From Parapusillimonas granuli (lineage in GTDB: Bacteria > Pseudomonadota > Gammaproteobacteria > Burkholderiales > Burkholderiaceae_B): a DNA stretch of 64,000 nt. The notes under the pieces are model-generated. The model saw nothing but the letters and a program-made list of their open reading frames with translations, made no database searches and was not told the DNA's origin. Location of the stretch: NCBI RefSeq assembly GCF_013416525.1, contig NZ_JACCEM010000006.1:186001-250000 (forward strand), given 5' to 3'. Every line of letters begins with the position of its first letter. Positions within the stretch are counted from its first letter, which is position 1. Shown piece after piece: positions 44,248 to 52,048 of this stretch. The translations under genes were made by a program, and so were the position numbers.

Positions 44248-45624
44248 TCAGAGCAGATGCCTCATGGGATGCTTGCCGTACATGTGCTCTTTGATGAACC
44301 GGGTGTGCGTGTCGTTCCGCAGGAAATCGCCTTCCCGCAGCAGTTGCCGGTGGAACGCCAGGGTGGTGGCGATGCCTTCGATGCGCGCCTCGTCCAGGGC
44401 GCGCCTGAGGCGATCCAGGGCTTCCTCGCGGTCGCGTCCCCAAACCAGCAGCTTGGCAAGCAGGGAATCGTAATAGGGCGGCAATTCATAGCCGGCATAG
44501 GCGTGGGTGTCCACCCTGACGCCCGGGCCCGAGGGCATGGCGAATTCGGTGATGCGCCCGGCGCAGGGAATGAAGCCCTTGGCGGGGTTTTCCGCATTGA
44601 TGCGCAGCTCGATGGCATGGCCGTGCAGGCGTACGTCTTCCTGCCTGACCGAAAGCGGCAGGCCGGCGGCGATGGCCAGCTGCATCTTGACCAGGTCGAC
44701 GCCCGTCAGCAGCTCCGTGACGGGGTGCTCGACCTGGATGCGGGTATTCATTTCGATGAAATAGAATTGCCGGCTGCGCGGCTCGACGATGAACTCGACG
44801 GTGCCGACGTTGCGATAGCCGATGGACGCCGCCAGCGTCCTCGCCGATAGCCGGATTTCTTCCTGGAGCGCGTGGTCCAGCGCGACGGCCGGCCCTTCCT
44901 CGAGCAGCTTCTGGTGGCGGCGCTGGATCGAGCAGTCCCGGTCTCCCAGGTGGATGACCTCGTTGCCGTCGCCGGCGACCTGGACTTCGATGTGGCGGAT
45001 GCGTTCGAGGAATTTCTCCAGATAGACTTCCCGCGAGCCGAAGGCGGCTTGCGCCTCGTTCATGGCGCCGGCCAGCTTGTCCCGCAGCTCGCTCGCATCC
45101 TGCGCGACGCGCATCCCGCGGCCGCCGCCGCCCGCCGCCGCCTTGATCAGCACCGGGTAGCCGATTTCCGCGGCGACCGCGAGCGCCTCGGCTTCGGTCG
45201 AGACGACGCCTTCGGATCCCGGGATGACGGGCACGCCCGCCTGCTTGGCGCATTGGCGCGCCCGGACTTTGTCGCCCATCATGCGGATGATCTCCGCTTG
45301 CGGCCCGATGTAGACCAGGCCGGCCGCGACGACGGCATCGGCGAAATCGGCGTTTTCCGACAGGAAGCCATAGCCCGGGTGCACGGCGCCCGCTCCGGCC
45401 TGCGCGGCGGCCTGGAGCAGGGCGCCGGTGTTCAGGTAGCTCTCGGCCGGCTTGGGGCCGCCGATCAGGACGGCTTCGTCGGCCATGCGGACGGGCAGGG
45501 TGTCCGCATCGGCGCTCGAATACGCCTGCACGGTCTTGAGGCCGGCCTCCCGGCAGGCGCGGATGATGCGCACGGCGATCTCTCCGCGGTTGGCGATGAG
45601 TACGGTGTCGAATGATCGGGCCAT
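44248..45624 (-). CDS. Biotin carboxylase subunit of an acyl-CoA carboxylase
   Basis: The ATP-grasp enzyme carboxylates biotin on a carrier protein. The 458-residue protein has AccC-like order: FDTVLIANRGEIAVRIIRACRE, the Gly-rich ATP loop AAAGGGGRGMRV, VEVEYL-type FIEMNTRIQVEHPVTE, and the biotin carboxylase C-terminal domain (GHAIELRINAEN). It is last gene of the minus-strand carboxylase/synthetase operon, 14 bases after the upstream gene. AAGGA lies 7 bases before the ATG at 45624; a GTG at 45642 would overlap the upstream gene. The C-terminus lacks a carrier domain, which is provided by the separate gene at 47862. Confidence 0.92.
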   Translation of the reverse strand: MARSFDTVLIANRGEIAVRIIRACREAGLKTVQAYSSADADTLPVRMADEAVLIGGPKPAESYLNTGALLQAAAQAGAGAVHPGYGFLSENADFADAVVAAGLVYIGPQAEIIRMMGDKVRARQCAKQAGVPVIPGSEGVVSTEAEALAVAAEIGYPVLIKAAAGGGGRGMRVAQDASELRDKLAGAMNEAQAAFGSREVYLEKFLERIRHIEVQVAGDGNEVIHLGDRDCSIQRRHQKLLEEGPAVALDHALQEEIRLSARTLAASIGYRNVGTVEFIVEPRSRQFYFIEMNTRIQVEHPVTELLTGVDLVKMQLAIAAGLPLSVRQEDVRLHGHAIELRINAENPAKGFIPCAGRITEFAMPSGPGVRVDTHAYAGYELPPYYDSLLAKLLVWGRDREEALDRLRRALDEARIEGIATTLAFHRQLLREGDFLRNDTHTRFIKEHMYGKHPMRHLL

Positions 45625-45638
45625 GATTGCGTCCTTCT

Positions 45639-47099
45639 TCACGGATGCCGGGTATGGTAGTAGCGGCTGTAGGTGTTCAGCGCGTGCAGGGCGCGCGCCG
45701 CGGAGACGAGGTCGAAAAACGTCGGGATGCCGGCCTGTATGGCCTGCTGCGCATACCGCCGGCGCTTTTCCTCATAGTCGGCCTGGCCCGTGGAGCGCAG
45801 GACGAGATACAGGCGGGTGGCCGGCGCAAGCAGCCCTTGCAGGCCCAGCACCGTCTGCATCAGCTCGTCCAGCAGCGCGCCGCCGCGGTAGCCCATGATG
45901 ACCGGCAGGTTGATGTGCGCCAGGACGGCGCCGGGGCGTTCCTGCGTGATGACGGCCTCCAGGATGCTGCCGGCGATCCGGCCCTTGCTGCGTTCCAGGA
46001 TGTTCGCGGGGACGTCGAGCGGGTTTTCCAGCCCCGCTCCGGCCGGCACCCGCAACGCTTCCAGCGCCGCCGCCGTGGCGGCGCCGAGCGCGGGCACGTC
46101 GACGCCCAGCTTGCCCAGGGCGTCGGCCGCCAGCACGCTGGCGCCGCCGCCGTTGCCGAACAGCACCACGCGCCCGTCGAAGGGCGGCTTCGAATCGCGC
46201 TCGCTTTCGAAGGCGGCCAGCACGTTGATGAAGTCCTCTAGGCTGTCCACCAGTATGGAGCCCGTCTGGGCCGCCAGCGCCGTCCAGACCTGCTCGCTGC
46301 CCGCGAGAGAGCCGGTATGCGAGGCCGCGGCCCGCAGGCCTTGCGCGGTGCGCCCGCCCTTGAGCAGCACCACGGGCTTGGCCGCGCGGGCGTCGCGCAG
46401 GATTTCAAAGAAGCGGCGTCCTTCGCGGATGTCCTCGATATAGGCGCCGATGACACGGGTGGAGGGATCTTCCAGATAGTGGGCCAGCAGTTCGCAAGGG
46501 CCGATGTCCAGGCAGTTGCCCAGCGACACCACGCCGCTGAAGCGCAGCCCGCGGTATTCGCCGTTGCGGATGATGTCCACCGACAAGCCGCCGCTCTGGG
46601 AAAAAACCCCGACCGAGCCCGGCGCGGCGGGCCGGCCGTCGATGAAGCTCATGCCGGCCGCCGGCGAATACGTGCCCAGGCAATTGGGGCCCAGCAAACG
46701 CATGCCGCCCCTGCGGACCGCGTCCAGCAGCGCCCGCCGCAGCGCCATGCCGCGCCCGCCTTCGCCGAAGCCGCTGGACATCACCTGCGCGAAGCGGACC
46801 CTGCCCGCCGCCTCGGCCAGCATGGCGGGCACGGCCTCCGCCGGGATGGCGATGAAGGCATAGTCGATGGGTTCCGGCGTCTGGGACAGGCTGGGATAGC
46901 TGCGCAAGCCTTCGAGCTCGGGCTCGGTGGGGTGGATGGGGTAGATGGCGCCCCGATAGCCCGCCTCGCGCAGGCGACGGATGAATTTGTTGCCCTGGCC
47001 GTCGGACCTTCTCGATACGCCCGCCACGGCGATCGTGCGCGGGTGGAACAAGGCGTGCAGGCTGGTGCCCTGGATGATTTCAGGCGCAATGGCGGTCAT
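45639..47099 (-). CDS. NDP-forming acyl-CoA synthetase, CoA-ligase (alpha-type) subunit
   Basis: The 486-residue protein has an N-terminal CoA-binding Rossmann domain (FHPRTIAVAGVSRRSDGQGNK) and succinyl-CoA-ligase-like domains (VFSQSGGLSVDIIR, VVLLKGGRTAQGLRAAASHTGSLAGS), where the His of SHTGSLAG is the phosphorylated residue in this family. With the ATP-grasp subunit encoded 6 bases upstream it makes a two-gene ADP- or GDP-forming acyl-CoA synthetase. Many proteobacterial versions are one fused protein; here the parts are split. The acid substrate is unknown. Confidence 0.88.
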   Translation of the reverse strand: MTAIAPEIIQGTSLHALFHPRTIAVAGVSRRSDGQGNKFIRRLREAGYRGAIYPIHPTEPELEGLRSYPSLSQTPEPIDYAFIAIPAEAVPAMLAEAAGRVRFAQVMSSGFGEGGRGMALRRALLDAVRRGGMRLLGPNCLGTYSPAAGMSFIDGRPAAPGSVGVFSQSGGLSVDIIRNGEYRGLRFSGVVSLGNCLDIGPCELLAHYLEDPSTRVIGAYIEDIREGRRFFEILRDARAAKPVVLLKGGRTAQGLRAAASHTGSLAGSEQVWTALAAQTGSILVDSLEDFINVLAAFESERDSKPPFDGRVVLFGNGGGASVLAADALGKLGVDVPALGAATAAALEALRVPAGAGLENPLDVPANILERSKGRIAGSILEAVITQERPGAVLAHINLPVIMGYRGGALLDELMQTVLGLQGLLAPATRLYLVLRSTGQADYEEKRRRYAQQAIQAGIPTFFDLVSAARALHALNTYSRYYHTRHP

Positions 47100-47105
47100 G
47101 CTGGC

Positions 47106-47822
47106 TTACTCCGAGACAAGTACGACGCGTGCGTCCAGGGCGATCGCGCCCTGCGCCGACACGATCAGCGGGTTGACGTCCAATTCGCCGATCTGGTCGG
47201 CCAGCTCGAAGAACAAGCCGTTCTCGCCTCCCACGGCGAGCAGGGCGCCGGTCACCACGTCGTCCGGCACCGGCGGGCGGCCGCGGGCGCCTCTGAGCAA
47301 GGCGGCGCCGCGCAGTTCGCCCAGCATTTCGAGCGCGTCGGTTCTGGTGATGGGGCAGATCCTGAAAGAGACATCCTTGAGGATCTCGACGAAGATGCCG
47401 CCCAGGCCGAGCATGATGACGGGCCCGAAAGACGGGTCCTGGAAGCCGCCGATGACGATCTCGTGGCCCTCCTGGATCTGTTCTTCGAGCAGGAAGCCTT
47501 CGACGCGGTAGCCGTGCTCGCGGCAGCGCTGCGACATGGCGTCCATGGCGGCGCGAAGGCCGGCGGCGTCTTCCACGCCCAGCGCCACCCCGCCGAAGTC
47601 GGACTTGTGCAGGACGTCGGGCGAGATCAGCTTCACGACGACCCGGCCGCCGAGGTCCCGCAGCATGGCGTCCGAGGCGGTGGCGCCGTCCACGACGGCG
47701 GATCTGGGCGTGCGTATGCCGTATAGATCGAGGATGCGCTTCGCGGTGGGCTCGTCCAGCGCCCGGCGCTTCTGTTGCTTCGCTTGCTTGAACAAGGTAC
47801 GCGCCCTATCTGCAATCCGCAT
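47106..47822 (-). CDS. NDP-forming acyl-CoA synthetase, ATP-grasp (beta-type) subunit
   Basis: The 238-residue protein matches the ATP-grasp_5 domain: RILDLYGIRTPRS, VVVKLISPDVLHKSDFGGVALG, QEGHEIVIGGFQDPSFGPVIMLGLGG and IGELDVNPLIV. It binds nucleotide and swaps phosphate with the His of the partner subunit. GGAG lies 6 bases before the ATG at 47822. It is encoded between the biotin carrier and the CoA-ligase subunit, so activation of an acid and carboxylation of its CoA ester appear to be co-expressed. Confidence 0.88.
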   Translation of the reverse strand: MRIADRARTLFKQAKQQKRRALDEPTAKRILDLYGIRTPRSAVVDGATASDAMLRDLGGRVVVKLISPDVLHKSDFGGVALGVEDAAGLRAAMDAMSQRCREHGYRVEGFLLEEQIQEGHEIVIGGFQDPSFGPVIMLGLGGIFVEILKDVSFRICPITRTDALEMLGELRGAALLRGARGRPPVPDDVVTGALLAVGGENGLFFELADQIGELDVNPLIVSAQGAIALDARVVLVSE

Positions 47823-47861
47823 TGCCGACTCCAAGTGGGTTGTCGAATCGTCCGGTTGTCC

Positions 47862-48083
47862 TCATGCCTCGAGGACGGCGACCACGTCTCCTTCCGAAAT
47901 CGCCTGCCCTTCCGTGACGCGGACTTCCAGAACGGTGGCGGCTTCCGTGGCGAGGACGGGGATTTCCATTTTCATGGATTCGAGGATGACGAGCGCGTCG
48001 TCCTCCTCGACTTTGTCGCCCGGCTTGATCAGCACTTTCCAGACGGTGCCGGTGATGTCGCTGGTGATCGAGAGTGCGGTCAT
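47862..48083 (-). CDS. Biotin carboxyl carrier protein, free-standing
   Basis: The 73-residue biotinyl/lipoyl domain has biotinylation motif ESMKMEIPV with Lys38. It carries CO2 between the carboxylase and the carboxyltransferase. The protein is only the carrier domain, without the Ala/Pro-rich linker seen in AccB, as found in methylmalonyl/propionyl-type or other acyl-CoA carboxylases. The ATG at 48083 begins the conserved fold; longer in-frame versions run into the upstream gene. Confidence 0.9.
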   Translation of the reverse strand: MTALSITSDITGTVWKVLIKPGDKVEEDDALVILESMKMEIPVLATEAATVLEVRVTEGQAISEGDVVAVLEA

Positions 48084-48111
48084 GGTGTGTGCTCCGTTTG
48101 TTTGAGGGGTT

Positions 48112-49647
48112 TCAGTAGCTGGTGGGCCAGCACGACAGCCGATGCCGCCCGACGCCGCCCGTGGGTTTCCTGGAATGGATGGCAAGCACGCTTTTCAGGT
48201 AGGACCGGGTTTCCAGCGGATGTATGACGTCTTTCAATTCGTACAGGGCGGCCAGGTCCCAGGGGGCGTTGTCCTGGCTGATTGCTTCGGCGAGCTTGCG
48301 GAAGCGTTCGGGGTCGTCCTCGTACCTGACGCCGTGCAGCACGTTGACGGCGGTGCCGGCGTCCATGAAGCCGTAGTCGGCGCTGGGCCAGGCGGCCGCT
48401 TCGTCGCTGTTGCGCCCGCCGCCCATGTTCAGGTAGGCCTGGCCGTAGTTCTTGCGCAGGGTGATCGATATTTTCGGGACGGTGACCTGCGAGATGGCGT
48501 TCATCCAGTTCATGATGCGCCCCGGCGCGCCTCGTTTTTCGCCGTCTATGCCGATGAGAAAGCCCGGCTGGTCGGCCAGCAGCACGATGGGGATGTTGAA
48601 GGAATCGCACAGCACCAGGAAGCTGGTCGCTTTGGCGCAGGCGTCGATGTCGATGGAGCCGCCCTTGAACTTCGGGTTGTTCGCAATGACGCCGACCGTT
48701 TTGCCGTCGATGCGGCCCAGCGCGGTGACCAGCGATTTGCCGAAGCGGCCCTTGAGCTCGAACAGACTGTCCTTGTCGAGGATGCGGCGTATGACTTCAC
48801 GGCTGTCGTACACCTGGCTGCGGGATTCCGGCACCACGCTCAGGATGTCCTGAATCGCGTCGTCCGAGCCTTCGGGCACCGGCGCCACCGGCGGGGCCTC
48901 GCCGTTGTGGCTGGGCATGTAGCTCAGGAAACGCTTGACCAGCTCGATCGCTTCCTCGTCGGTGTCGACGGCGGCGTCGACCAGGCCGGTCGTGCCCGTA
49001 TGCAGGCGCCAGCCGCCCAGTTCTTCGGCGTCGACGGTCTGCTTGATGGCCAGCTCGGTGACCCGGCTGCTGGCGACGGCCATGGTGGCGCCCTTGCGCA
49101 TGACGACGTAGTCCGACAGGCAGGCATACCAGGTGGACGAGCCATAACAGCTGCCCAGCAGCGCCGACACCCAGGGACTGCGGCGGTCGCGCAGGTACTC
49201 GGCGGGATCCTGCCCGAGTATCGCGCGGCCCGCGGCGCCCATGCGGTCGGGCATGCGGGCGCCCGCCGATTCCCCGAGCAGCACGAGCGGCATGCCGGAA
49301 TCGCCGGCGACTTGCCGGACGTGCTTGATCTTCTTGCCGTTGACCACGCTGCTGGATGCGCCCAGCACGGTGAAGTCGTTGGACACCACCGCCACCGGGC
49401 GGCCTTCTATGGCGCCGAAGCCCGTGACCTTGCCGTCGGCGGGCGTCTTTTCCTTGGCTTCGGGACGATACGAGGTGGCCAGCAGGCCGGATTCATGGAA
49501 GCTGCCGGGGTCCAGCAGCACGGCCAGGCGCTCGCGCGCATTCAGCACCTTCTGTGCGCGCCGCTTGGCCAGGCGTTCCGGCCCGCCCATGCCCAGCGCC
49601 TTTTCCCGGCGTGCCTGCAGCTCCTTGGAATTGAGTTCGTGGCTCAT
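48112..49647 (-). CDS. Acyl-CoA carboxyltransferase subunit
   Basis: The 511-residue protein of the PccB/MmdA carboxyltransferase family has two crotonase-like halves: VTGFGAIEGRPVAVVSNDFTVLG with the ESAGARM oxyanion region in the first, and GKTVGVIANNPKFKGGSIDIDACAKATSF with LADQPGFLIG in the second. It transfers the carboxyl group from biotin to an acyl-CoA. The substrate (acetyl, propionyl, longer or unusual) is not readable. AAGGA lies 7 bases before the ATG. A promoter-operator overlaps its upstream region at 49678-49707. Confidence 0.9.
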   Translation of the reverse strand: MSHELNSKELQARREKALGMGGPERLAKRRAQKVLNARERLAVLLDPGSFHESGLLATSYRPEAKEKTPADGKVTGFGAIEGRPVAVVSNDFTVLGASSSVVNGKKIKHVRQVAGDSGMPLVLLGESAGARMPDRMGAAGRAILGQDPAEYLRDRRSPWVSALLGSCYGSSTWYACLSDYVVMRKGATMAVASSRVTELAIKQTVDAEELGGWRLHTGTTGLVDAAVDTDEEAIELVKRFLSYMPSHNGEAPPVAPVPEGSDDAIQDILSVVPESRSQVYDSREVIRRILDKDSLFELKGRFGKSLVTALGRIDGKTVGVIANNPKFKGGSIDIDACAKATSFLVLCDSFNIPIVLLADQPGFLIGIDGEKRGAPGRIMNWMNAISQVTVPKISITLRKNYGQAYLNMGGGRNSDEAAAWPSADYGFMDAGTAVNVLHGVRYEDDPERFRKLAEAISQDNAPWDLAALYELKDVIHPLETRSYLKSVLAIHSRKPTGGVGRHRLSCWPTSY

Positions 49648-49677
49648 GTGTCTATCCTTTCTCCCTGTCTTGTCATT

Positions 49678-49707
49678 ATTGTAGTAGCAATGACTACTAC
49701 TAATCAA
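49678..49707 (-). promoter_or_regulatory. Promoter and operator A of the carboxylase operon
   Basis: On the minus strand TTGATT (49707-49702), an 18-base spacer and TACAAT (49683-49678) form a good sigma-70 promoter. The operator-like AGTAGC-N7-ACTACT (plus strand 49683-49701) fills the spacer and touches the -10. A GTAGTAG/CTACTAC inverted repeat overlaps it. A protein bound here would block polymerase. Confidence 0.75.
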
Positions 49708-49820
49708 CTGCTTTCTGAAGAACAGATGCGGCCGGGACCCCAGGTCGGACGCCGCCCGGCAAGGACGGGGCGGCGCGCGGCCGGCGCGGCGTCCGGCCGG
49801 GCTTCCGGATGCCCCCGCGC

Positions 49821-50837
49821 CTATTGCGGCTGGATATTGGCTTTCTTGGCGATCCCGGCAAACACGGCGGTCTCCGATTTCAGCAGTTCGCCCAGTTCCT
49901 CGGGCGTGCTCGGCGCCGGCTCCAGGCCGCGGTCCCGCAGCTGTTTCGCGACCTCCGGGGCGGCCAGCGCCTGGTTGATTTCCTGGTTCAGGAAGCGGAC
50001 GGTGTTTTTCGGTATTCCCTTGGGGCCGAAGATGGCATACCACTGGACGTGTTCATATTCGGGATAGCCCGACTCGGCGACGGTGGGCACATTGGGCAGC
50101 TGCGCATCGCGCTTGGGGCCCGAGACCGCCAGGCCCACGAGCTTGCCCGCCGCGATCTGCGGAACGGCCTGGGAAAGAACGATGAAGGAGAACGCGGCCT
50201 GGTCGCCGAACAGGGAAGACAGCTGTTCCGGCGAGCCTTTATAGGGCACGTGCAGGAATTTGACGCCCGCCATGGACGCCAGCATTTCTGCGGCCAGGTG
50301 GCCGGAAGTCCCGACGCCCGAACTGGAATAGGCGAGGTTGCCCGGATTCTTCTTGGCGAGTTCGATCAGTTCCTTGGTCGTCTTGACGCCCAGCGACGGC
50401 TTGACGACGAGCACCGACACCGTCGTGACGGCGCGGCCGATGGGTTCGAGGTCCTTCAGCGGATCATGATTCAAGTTCTTGTACAGGCTGGGCGCCAGGG
50501 CGTTGTTGTAGCCGCCCAGCATGAGATGGGTGCCGTCGGGCGCCGCTTTGACCAGCTGGTCGGTGGCGAGGTTGCCGCCCGCGCCGGGCTTGTTCTGGAC
50601 GACGACGGTATTGCCCAGATTCTTTCCCAGCGCGTCGCCGATGACGCGGGCGGTCAGGTCCATGGCGCCGCCCGCCCCGAACCCGACGGAGATGTTGATG
50701 GTTTTGTTGCGCAGCGGGTTTTCCTGGGCTAGGGCGGAGCCCGGGCCCAAGGTCAGGGCGCTTGCGATGATCGCTGCTTTCATACCTGTTTTGGCCAGCG
50801 CCGCTAAGCCCAGGCCTCTTTTCTGATGGAAAAACAT
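49821..50837 (-). CDS. Bug-family (TctC) solute-binding protein
   Basis: The 338-residue periplasmic protein has a signal peptide (about 1-38, ending SALA-QEN) and the Bug fold (INISVGFGAGGAMDLTARVIGDAL, VVVQNKPGAGGNLATDQL, FLHVPYKGSPEQLSSLFG). Bug proteins are very numerous in Alcaligenaceae and bind carboxylates or amino acids; most lack dedicated TctAB membrane partners nearby, as here. AGGAGGAA precedes the ATG. It is divergent from the TrmB gene, with operator B between them. Confidence 0.92.
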   Translation of the reverse strand: MFFHQKRGLGLAALAKTGMKAAIIASALTLGPGSALAQENPLRNKTINISVGFGAGGAMDLTARVIGDALGKNLGNTVVVQNKPGAGGNLATDQLVKAAPDGTHLMLGGYNNALAPSLYKNLNHDPLKDLEPIGRAVTTVSVLVVKPSLGVKTTKELIELAKKNPGNLAYSSSGVGTSGHLAAEMLASMAGVKFLHVPYKGSPEQLSSLFGDQAAFSFIVLSQAVPQIAAGKLVGLAVSGPKRDAQLPNVPTVAESGYPEYEHVQWYAIFGPKGIPKNTVRFLNQEINQALAAPEVAKQLRDRGLEPAPSTPEELGELLKSETAVFAGIAKKANIQPQ

Positions 50838-50896
50838 GGCATTCCTCCTGGCGAGAATTCCGGCCCTTAGCGGCCGGTCGGGCTATTCTGCCATTA

Positions 50897-50915
50897 AGTA
50901 GCAGCTTGAACTACT
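50897..50915 (-). promoter_or_regulatory. Operator B upstream of the Bug gene
   Basis: AGTAGC (50897-50902)-N7-ACTACT (50910-50915) has the same sequence and spacing as operator A. It lies 60 bp before the Bug start and 111 bp before the TrmB start, so it could serve both. Its orientation toward the Bug gene matches operator A toward the carboxylase operon. Confidence 0.65.
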
Positions 50916-51026
50916 ATTATTTTTCCGGAGGCGGGTTTTACCGGCGCCGCGCCCAGGTTGACAGGGCCAGCCTATCGACTCAAACTTGACCGGTTCCATG
51001 GGCCGAATCATTCACAGAGCTGCCAT

Positions 51027-51935
51027 ATGTTCAAGCAAATCGCCACCAAAAACACCAGCAAGAAATCCACCGATGCATCCAGCCCGGTCAACGATCTACA
51101 GCGCCTCGGATTCTCCGAATACGAGGCCTGCACCTACCTGAGCCTGCTGCAGGGCAGCCCGGCCACCGCCTACGAGGTCAGCAAGCATTCGGGGCTGCCG
51201 CGCGCCAATATCTACGGCGCCCTGGAAAGCCTGGCCAAGAAGCGCGCGGTGCAGCCCGTCAGCGAAAACCCCACGCGTTACGTGCCCGTCGAGCCCTCGG
51301 CCTTGCTGGGCCGCATCGCGTCCGACGTCGGCGATCTTTGCGAGCGCCTTCAGCAAACGCTGGAAACGCTCGAACCCAAGGAAAGCCCCGATGTCGTCTG
51401 GAGCATAGACGGCGAAGAGCAGATCGCCGCGAAAGTCGACGAGCTCATCGACCATGCCCTTCAGCATGTCTGGATCAAGGCCTCGACCGACGTGCTGCGC
51501 CGCCATGCGCCGCGGCTCAAGAAGGCCGCCGCGCGCGGGGTCAAGCTGATCTTCGTCGTGTTCGGCGAAGACACCAAGTTCCTGCGCTTCGGCAAGGGCA
51601 CCAAGGTCTACCTGCATGAAGGCAATGGGCAGCGCGTCGGCGGCGCCGACAACCTGTTCACGATCGCCATCGATTACCGCCTGGCCCTCACCGCCAACCT
51701 CGGCGAAACGCTGACGGGCGCCTACACAACCAATCCTGCCATCGTGCGCATGGCCGAAACACTGATCCGCCACGATGTCTACATGGCCGAGATGATGGCC
51801 TATCTGGGCAAGGAAATCGAAGAGCGCTTCGGCAAGGGCCTCATCGAACTGCGGCGCAGCCTGTTCTCGCCGGAGCAGATGTCCGAGCTCACCGCCAATC
51901 TCGAAAAGGCGAAGAAAGCCGTCAACGAGAGCTGA
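51027..51935 (+). CDS. TrmB-family transcriptional regulator
   Basis: The 302-residue protein has a TrmB winged HTH at about residues 22-80 (LQRLGFSEYEACTYLSLLQGSPATAYEVSKHSGLPRANIYGALESL) and the phospholipase-D-like TrmB sensor domain (VVWSIDGEEQIAAKVDELI, KKAAARGVKLIFVVFG). TrmB regulators are best known from archaea, where they sense sugars; bacterial ones are less studied. It sits between the two divergent catabolic units and is the obvious candidate to bind operators A-C. The ATG at 51027 has a weak site; a TTG at 50958 is in frame but overlong. Confidence 0.85.
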   Translation: MFKQIATKNTSKKSTDASSPVNDLQRLGFSEYEACTYLSLLQGSPATAYEVSKHSGLPRANIYGALESLAKKRAVQPVSENPTRYVPVEPSALLGRIASDVGDLCERLQQTLETLEPKESPDVVWSIDGEEQIAAKVDELIDHALQHVWIKASTDVLRRHAPRLKKAAARGVKLIFVVFGEDTKFLRFGKGTKVYLHEGNGQRVGGADNLFTIAIDYRLALTANLGETLTGAYTTNPAIVRMAETLIRHDVYMAEMMAYLGKEIEERFGKGLIELRRSLFSPEQMSELTANLEKAKKAVNES

Positions 51936-51988
51936 TGCCTGTTTGCGATTCACCGTAGTTTTCGGCACGACGCGGCGCCTGCAATTAA

Positions 51989-52010
51989 AGTAGTTGTCAC
52001 AACAGCTACT
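51989..52010 (+). promoter_or_regulatory. Operator C upstream of the plus-strand catabolic operon
   Basis: AGTAGT (51989-51994)-N10-GCTACT (52005-52010), the same half sites as A and B with 3 more bases between, and an inner GTTGT-C-ACAAC palindrome. It overlaps a -10-like TACTAT (52007-52012) and lies 39 bp before the aldehyde dehydrogenase start. The orientation relative to transcription is the same as for A and B. Confidence 0.65.
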
Positions 52011-52048
52011 ATGTGATTTAATTCAATCACGATAGGTGTCAACGTGGC

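Noticed and set aside
49681-49703. GTAGTAG...CTACTAC read as a simple trinucleotide repeat
   Set aside because: The AGTAGC/ACTACT half sites recur at two other promoters without the triplet repeat, so the operator reading explains more.
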